A DNA stretch of 6,427 nucleotides, from the NCBI GenBank assembly GCA_003193815.1, contig PSPB01000034.1, forward strand, positions 1 through 6,427, in the 5' to 3' direction. The notes beneath the pieces are model-generated. The model worked only from the letters and a program-made list of their open reading frames with translations. It ran no database searches and was not told the DNA's origin. Origin of the DNA: Methanobacteriota archaeon (lineage in GTDB: Archaea > Thermoplasmatota > Poseidoniia > MGIII > CG-Epi1). Shown here one piece after another: positions 5,837 to 6,427 of this stretch. Both the position numbers and the translations under genes were made by a program. Position 1 is the first letter of the stretch. Each line of letters starts with the position of its first letter.

Positions 5837-5857
5837 CGGGGCATCAGTCGCCACGCG

Positions 5858-6118
5858 ATGTATTGCCGCATGTGCATTGATGTCCACGGGCTAACGCCGA
5901 CCCGGCTCAACGAGCCGGAGACGGCCGAGTACCTCGTTTCGCACTGTTACGAGGGGGACCTCAAGCACAAGCATTCCGAGGACGACGGGCTGCTGCAGCC
6001 GATGTGTGGTGGCTGCCTCGAACGGCTGCTCGAAAATCCAGACATCCACGTTTTCAGCGCCTACCGGCTGGAGCCGCTCGAGCTGGAGTCCAAGGATGAC
6101 GCGGAGGACGCGGGATGA
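5858..6118 (+). CDS. Small cysteine-motif, probably zinc-binding protein of unknown function
   Basis: This is an 86-residue protein I cannot assign to a named family. It begins MYCRMC, with C3-x2-C6, and has a second pair C50-x2-C53 (MCGGC), the usual two knuckles of a zinc ribbon separated by 43 residues. H29-C30 and H37/H39 lie between the pairs and could add ligands. The last 20 residues are acidic (ESKDDAEDAG). It has no signal or membrane segment. The gap between knuckles is long, and the segment from 8 to 46 looks like a small inserted region. The ATG is supported by the TATA box 25 nt upstream and by the immediate CxxC motif. It is divergent from secG across a compact shared promoter and overlaps the next small gene by 4 bp (ATGA), so the two are co-translated. 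A regulatory or adaptor role is possible but unproven. Confidence 0.8.
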   Translation: MYCRMCIDVHGLTPTRLNEPETAEYLVSHCYEGDLKHKHSEDDGLLQPMCGGCLERLLENPDIHVFSAYRLEPLELESKDDAEDAG

Positions 6119-6261
6119 CCGAGTTCCGCTGGGACCTCGAGTGCCCCACTTGCTCCACCCGCCCGGGCGGCAGCTTCCCCCGCCGGGTGCCACACGTGCG
6201 CGCGCCCGGAGGCTGGGAGTGCCAGTGGTGCGGCAGCGTGCAGCCGGAACCGGAGCAGTAG
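6115..6261 (+). CDS. Very small zinc-ribbon protein (48 residues)
   Basis: This short gene begins at the ATG that overlaps the preceding stop (ATGA) and ends at TAG 6259-6261. The protein has exactly two CxxC knuckles, C10-x2-C13 (CPTC) and C36-x2-C39 (CQWC-G), 22 residues apart, the standard geometry of a rubredoxin- or TFIIB-like zinc ribbon. Between them is a Pro/Arg/Gly-rich loop (RPGGSFPRR, 16-24) with H27. A short acidic-proline tail (QPEPEQ) ends it. Two features make chance unlikely: the translational-coupling overlap and the two well-spaced cysteine pairs in a G+C-rich frame. Function is unknown; such mini-ribbons often bind nucleic acid or serve as subunits. It converges on a membrane-protein gene 34 bp away. 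Confidence 0.75.
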   Translation: MTEFRWDLECPTCSTRPGGSFPRRVPHVRAPGGWECQWCGSVQPEPEQ

Positions 6262-6295
6262 TTGGTGGGTCTACTATAGATCCTATAACAGCGCC

Positions 6296-6427
6296 TTAGG
6301 ACTCTTTACTCTCTTCTTCATTCTCGTCCTCATCGTCAAAGTAGGACTGAACTCTCTCAATTTCCTTCTCGACCCTGGCATTGAGCTTCAGGACCAACAT
6401 TGCCAGACCCATAACCAGGGCAGTAAC
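6296..6427 (-). CDS. C-terminal end of a membrane protein with acidic tail (5' part outside window)
   Basis: The frame is open on the minus strand from the right edge and ends at TAA (6298-6296), giving the last 43 residues. A hydrophobic stretch (VTALVMGLAMLVL, 1-13) is followed by KLNARVEKEIERVQSYF, which looks helical and amphipathic, and then a strongly acidic tail (DDEDENEEESKES). This is the pattern of a final membrane helix followed by a cytosolic or extracellular charged tail. The family cannot be named from this fragment. Base composition is low in G+C (25 of 60 in 6301-6360), like the secreted-protein gene and unlike the genes just to its left. Confidence 0.7.
   Translation of the reverse strand, partial: VTALVMGLAMLVLKLNARVEKEIERVQSYFDDEDENEEESKES

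Noticed and set aside
5316..5894. 192-codon open frame on the plus strand
   Set aside because: It is antisense to the transglutaminase N-terminus and to secG and crosses their shared gap and the promoter; composition is Ala/Arg/Pro-rich as expected of a shadow frame.
6275..6287. Short inverted repeat TATAG-ATC-CTATA between convergent genes, considered as a terminator
   Set aside because: Arms are 5 bp and A+T-rich with a 3-base loop and no T-tract follows; too weak to call a terminator.
1..6427. CRISPR array, transposase, integrase, tRNA or rRNA
   Set aside because: Reading through both strands showed no regularly spaced direct repeats, no transposase or integrase motifs and no recognisable tRNA or rRNA; all long stretches are explained by protein genes.

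Overview
The window looks like euryarchaeal chromosome. Three things show this: a complete archaeal transcription factor B, an archaeal-type Sec-beta (Sec61-beta) protein, and a secreted protein ending in a PGF-type C-terminal sorting signal. Several start codons also lie about 25 nt behind TATA-like boxes, as expected for archaeal leaderless transcripts. G+C-rich coding plus PGF-CTERM and Sec-beta would fit a Thermoplasmatota / marine Poseidoniales-like lineage. That taxonomic placement is inference; no rRNA or tRNA is present to anchor it.

Layout, left to right. (1) Bases 1-2140 hold a minus-strand cluster, transcribed toward the left edge: tfb, then a UlaG-like metallo-beta-lactamase-fold hydrolase, then a polytopic membrane protein with distant dolichol/phytol-kinase character that runs off the edge. 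(2) Bases 2141-2295 are a divergent intergenic region carrying a TATA box and a strong Shine-Dalgarno for tfb, and a TATA box spaced for leaderless transcription of the rightward gene. (3) Bases 2296-3924 encode a 542-residue secreted protein of unrecognised fold, with a signal peptide, a very acidic linker and a PGF-CTERM-like tail. Its G+C is visibly lower than its neighbours'. (4) Bases 3917-5789 are a second minus-strand cluster: secG (Sec-beta), a membrane-anchored transglutaminase-like protein with a cytosolic zinc ribbon, and a RimI-like GNAT acetyltransferase. (5) Bases 5790-5857 are a compact divergent promoter with a perfect 6-bp-arm inverted repeat between the two TATA boxes. (6) Bases 5858-6261 hold two overlapping small cysteine-motif genes on the plus strand; the second is only 48 codons. 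(7) Bases 6296-6427 are the 3' end of a minus-strand membrane protein with an acidic tail, in lower-G+C sequence.

Functionally the window mixes core informational genes (TFB, Sec-beta) with envelope and protein-processing genes of unknown detail. The most coherent inferred theme is that the Sec channel subunit is co-transcribed with an extracellular transglutaminase-fold enzyme and an N-acetyltransferase. A large exported protein of the same cell lies next to this unit on the opposite strand. No mobile element, CRISPR array or defence system is visible.
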